Shown here: positions 15,340 through 16,679 of the stretch, piece after piece
Numbering within the stretch: position 1 is the first letter of the stretch
Layout: the number at the start of each line of letters is the position of its first letter
From: Oscillospiraceae bacterium
GTDB taxonomy: Bacteria; Bacillota; Clostridia; Oscillospirales; Ruminococcaceae
DNA length: 16,679 nucleotides
Assembly (NCBI GenBank): GCA_019416775.1
Contig: DXWR01000270.1
Location: 1 to 16,679 of the forward strand
Direction: 5' to 3'
Notes under the pieces: model-generated
Told to the model about the DNA's origin: nothing
The model's input: the letters and a program-made list of their open reading frames with translations, nothing else
The model's database searches: none
Position numbers and translations under genes: made by a program

Positions 15340-15411
15340 AACAGTGGATTCCGCCTCGATCGACGGGATTGGAAGAATGTTTGAGATGAATCAGGAAAGG
15401 TTGTGTTTCCA

Positions 15412-15978
15412 ATGAAACCCTTTATCGTTGAAACCAGCGCCCGTCACGTCCATGTGACGAAGGAAGATCTCGCTACTTTGTTCGGCCCCGATGCCGTTCT
15501 GCACAACAAAAAAGACCTGTCTCAGCCTGGTCAGTTCGCCTGCACCGAAAAGGTGAAGGTGGTAGGCCCCAAAGGCGAAATGATGTGCAGCATCCTGGGC
15601 CCGGAACGCAGCGCCAGCCAGGTAGAGCTGTCCCTCACCGAAGCTCGGAAACTGGGCCTCACCGCCATGATCCGGGAAAGCGGAGATCTGGCCGGAACCA
15701 GTGGATGTAAGTTGGTGGGCCCCGCTGGAGAAGTGGAACTGAAGGAAGGCGTGATCGCCGCCAAGCGCCACATCCATATGACTCCCGAAGACGCCAAGGA
15801 ATACGGTGTGGAAAACGGTCAGATTGTCAGTGTGAAGGTTTCTACCCCTGAACGCAGCTTGATCTTCGGTGACACCGTAGTGCGGGTGAGCACCAAGTAT
15901 GCTCTGGCTATGCACATTGATACCGATGAAGCCAACGCTGCCGGATGCAGCGGCAATGTAATGGGAGAAATTGTGTAA
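15412..15978 (+). CDS. pduL: Phosphate propanoyltransferase / phosphotransacylase PduL
   Basis: Interconverts acyl-CoA (acetyl- or propionyl-CoA) and acyl phosphate, feeding acetate kinase for ATP. It has 188 residues in two related beta-barrel halves. The zinc ligands of characterised PduL align as H12 and H14 (ARHVHV), E72 (QVELS), H120 and H122 (AKRHIHM) and H168. ILGPERSASQ (61-70) is also family-typical. It lacks the N-terminal encapsulation peptide of microcompartment PduL, and no shell genes are near, so it is likely a free cytosolic phosphotransacetylase in central fermentation. ATG 15412 is chosen although its spacing to AGGAAAGG (15393-15400) is 11 bases; an in-frame GTG at 15403 is only two bases from that site. 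No acetate kinase gene is adjacent in the window. Confidence 0.94.
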   Translation: MKPFIVETSARHVHVTKEDLATLFGPDAVLHNKKDLSQPGQFACTEKVKVVGPKGEMMCSILGPERSASQVELSLTEARKLGLTAMIRESGDLAGTSGCKLVGPAGEVELKEGVIAAKRHIHMTPEDAKEYGVENGQIVSVKVSTPERSLIFGDTVVRVSTKYALAMHIDTDEANAAGCSGNVMGEIV

Positions 15979-16000
15979 GTTACACAAGCCTGTTTTATCA

Positions 16001-16046
16001 AGAAAGCGGAACTTTCTTCGCAACGGAGAAGGTTCTGTTTTCTTTT
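16001..16046 (+). terminator. Long-stem terminator after pduL
   Basis: Bases 16001-16018 pair with 16026-16043 in an 18-bp stem with several G-T wobbles and a seven-base loop, leading into TTTT (16043-16046). It begins 22 bases after the stop of pduL and lies just before the marR promoter. Confidence 0.8.
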
Positions 16047-16065
16047 GTCCAGTTGAAAAAAGTGG

Positions 16066-16094
16066 TTGACTTTTAAAATTTTTGCCGCTATAAT
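16066..16094 (+). promoter_or_regulatory. Near-consensus promoter of marR and the ABC exporter
   Basis: A -35 TTGACT (16066-16071), a 17-bp AT-rich spacer and a perfect -10 TATAAT (16089-16094). The predicted start is near 16101, inside the inverted repeats described next, as expected for an autorepressed marR operon. Confidence 0.88.
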
Positions 16095-16096
16095 TC

Positions 16097-16123
16097 TTAG
16101 TGCGCTAATCATTAGCAAGCTAA
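16097..16123. promoter_or_regulatory. Tandem MarR operator: two TTAG-n4-CTAA inverted repeats
   Basis: TTAGTGCGCTAA (16097-16108) and TTAGCAAGCTAA (16112-16123) are each an inverted repeat. They repeat directly with a 15-bp period. Together they also form a larger palindrome centred on C16110 (GCTAAT-C-ATTAGC). They begin three bases after the -10 box and cover the transcription start, so a MarR dimer here would block initiation. Binding by the adjacent MarR is inferred from position and symmetry. Confidence 0.72.
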
Positions 16124-16149
16124 ATATTTATTTGGAGAGGGGGAAATCT

Positions 16150-16617
16150 ATGGATCCCGATTCCAGTGTGGGCGCCCAGGTAGGGCGGTTGCAACACCTG
16201 ATCTGGCGGCGGATGGAAGCTTCCGCTTCTGCTTGCGGCATCAGCGGGGCACAGGGGCAGATTTTGCTGTTTATCCTGCGCAATCCCACGGTGTACCAAA
16301 AGGATTTGGAAAAGACCTTTCACCTGCGTCCTTCCACTGCCACCGGCCTGTTAAAGCGGATGGAGAAAAACGGTTTGGTTCACCGGGAAAGTTGTCAGGA
16401 GGATGCCCGCCTGAAGCAGCTGATTCCCACTCAGCGGGGCCGTGAGCTCTACAGCCAGGTGCACCAGGAAACGGAACGGACCGAAGCTCTTCTCACCAAG
16501 GGAATTTCTTCGGAAGAGATGAAAACCTTCTTCCGGGTGATTACCCAAATGCAGCAAAACTTGGTCAGCGATTGCTGCAAATCAAACCAACCTAAAAGCG
16601 AAAATGAAGGAGGATGA
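16150..16617 (+). CDS. MarR-family transcriptional regulator
   Basis: A 155-residue winged-helix repressor that typically senses small lipophilic compounds or drugs. The recognition helix is about 59-77 (LRPSTATGLLKRMEKNGLV) and the wing about 79-94 (RESCQEDARLKQLIPT). Helices at both ends form the dimer interface. Cysteines are at 29, 82, 142 and 143; C82 in the wing and the CC pair could allow redox sensing, but this is unproven. ATG 16150 follows GGAGAGGGGG by about seven bases; the frame extends upstream to a TTG at 16066, but that would cross the promoter and operator. Its stop overlaps the next gene's ribosome region, so it is co-expressed with the ABC exporter and probably represses both. 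Confidence 0.92.
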   Translation: MDPDSSVGAQVGRLQHLIWRRMEASASACGISGAQGQILLFILRNPTVYQKDLEKTFHLRPSTATGLLKRMEKNGLVHRESCQEDARLKQLIPTQRGRELYSQVHQETERTEALLTKGISSEEMKTFFRVITQMQQNLVSDCCKSNQPKSENEGG

Positions 16618-16621
16618 AATC

Positions 16622-16666
16622 TTGATTAAAAAATTAGCCAGAAGTCTCCGGGAATTTAAAAAGGAC
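16622..16666 (+). CDS. ABC exporter subunit, N-terminal fragment (cut by contig end)
   Basis: Only 15 codons are present: MIKKLARSLREFKKD, starting at TTG 16622, eight bases after AAGGAGG (16607-16613), which lies at the end of marR. This N-terminus matches the usual opening of the half-size ABC multidrug exporters (fused permease-ATPase) that follow marR in Clostridia and often come as a pair. The gene is cut by the adapter, so all later domains are missing. The call rests on the short N-terminus and gene order. Confidence 0.65.
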
Positions 16667-16679
16667 CTGTCTCTTATAC
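16667..16679. other. Tn5/Nextera mosaic-end adapter remnant (right)
   Basis: The last 13 bases, CTGTCTCTTATAC, are the first 13 of the reverse-complement mosaic end. Together with the left remnant this shows that the contig ends are library artefacts and that the ABC gene continues in the genome. Confidence 0.95.

Noticed and set aside
15237..15411. A riboswitch or T-box in the pduL leader
   Set aside because: After the predicted start only about 66 bases remain, with no T-box sequence, no known aptamer motif and no terminator hairpin.
15233..15415. A 60-codon frame between the broken fusion gene and pduL
   Set aside because: It starts with a TTG lacking a ribosome site and runs through the pduL promoter and leader.
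1..16679. CRISPR arrays, tRNAs, rRNAs, prophage or insertion sequences
   Set aside because: No regularly spaced repeats, tRNA-like cloverleaf, conserved rRNA segment, integrase, transposase or phage structural gene could be seen.

Overview
The window is a contig of moderately GC-rich DNA from an anaerobic Gram-positive bacterium of the Clostridia, most likely an Oscillospiraceae/Ruminococcaceae-type gut commensal. That placement rests on several things: strong AAGGAGG-type ribosome sites, sigma-A promoters with 17-bp spacers and often a TGn extended -10, an M23/G5/LysM cell-wall protein, a PduL-type phosphotransacylase, and a MarR regulator in front of an ABC exporter. No 16S or other marker is present, so the taxon is inferred. 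Both ends carry remnants of the Tn5/Nextera mosaic end (1-16 and 16667-16679). These are library adapter, so the genomic sequence runs from about 17 to 16666.

Layout, left to right. (i) 69-1766 encodes a membrane-anchored M23 peptidase with LysM and G5 domains, closed by a good terminator. (ii) crcB (fluoride channel) and asnB (glutamine-dependent asparagine synthase) follow. (iii) A promoter at 4103-4131 and a terminator at 9898-9936 frame what looks like one transcription unit. It holds a secreted/membrane Tim44-like zinc-ribbon protein, a 1111-residue cytoplasmic GH78 alpha-L-rhamnosidase, and an SPFH/band-7 protein with three C-terminal zinc ribbons. (iv) On the minus strand are a cysteine-rich Rrf2 regulator and a DUF2156 (phosphatidylglycerol lysyltransferase C-terminal-like) protein, each with its own promoter. 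(v) On the plus strand are nadA alone with its own promoter, a 64-residue unknown protein, and a GtrB/DPM1-like polyprenyl-phosphate glycosyltransferase. (vi) A 98-residue unknown protein follows, with its own promoter and terminator. (vii) An AT-rich island contains a GrpB-like/pyrophosphatase-like fusion broken by an in-frame TAA. (viii) pduL has a strong promoter and a long terminator hairpin. (ix) A marR gene has two tandem inverted repeats over its start site, and the first codons of an ABC exporter follow before the contig ends.

Most of the genes are housekeeping or accessory metabolism. The parts most worth a second look are the Tim44-like/GH78/SPFH operon, the interrupted GrpB-pyrophosphatase fusion with a changed acidic motif, and the doubled MarR operator. 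No CRISPR array, tRNA, rRNA, insertion sequence or prophage was seen. No stretch above 300 bases is without a gene; the longest gap, about 175 bases before pduL, holds that gene's promoter and leader.
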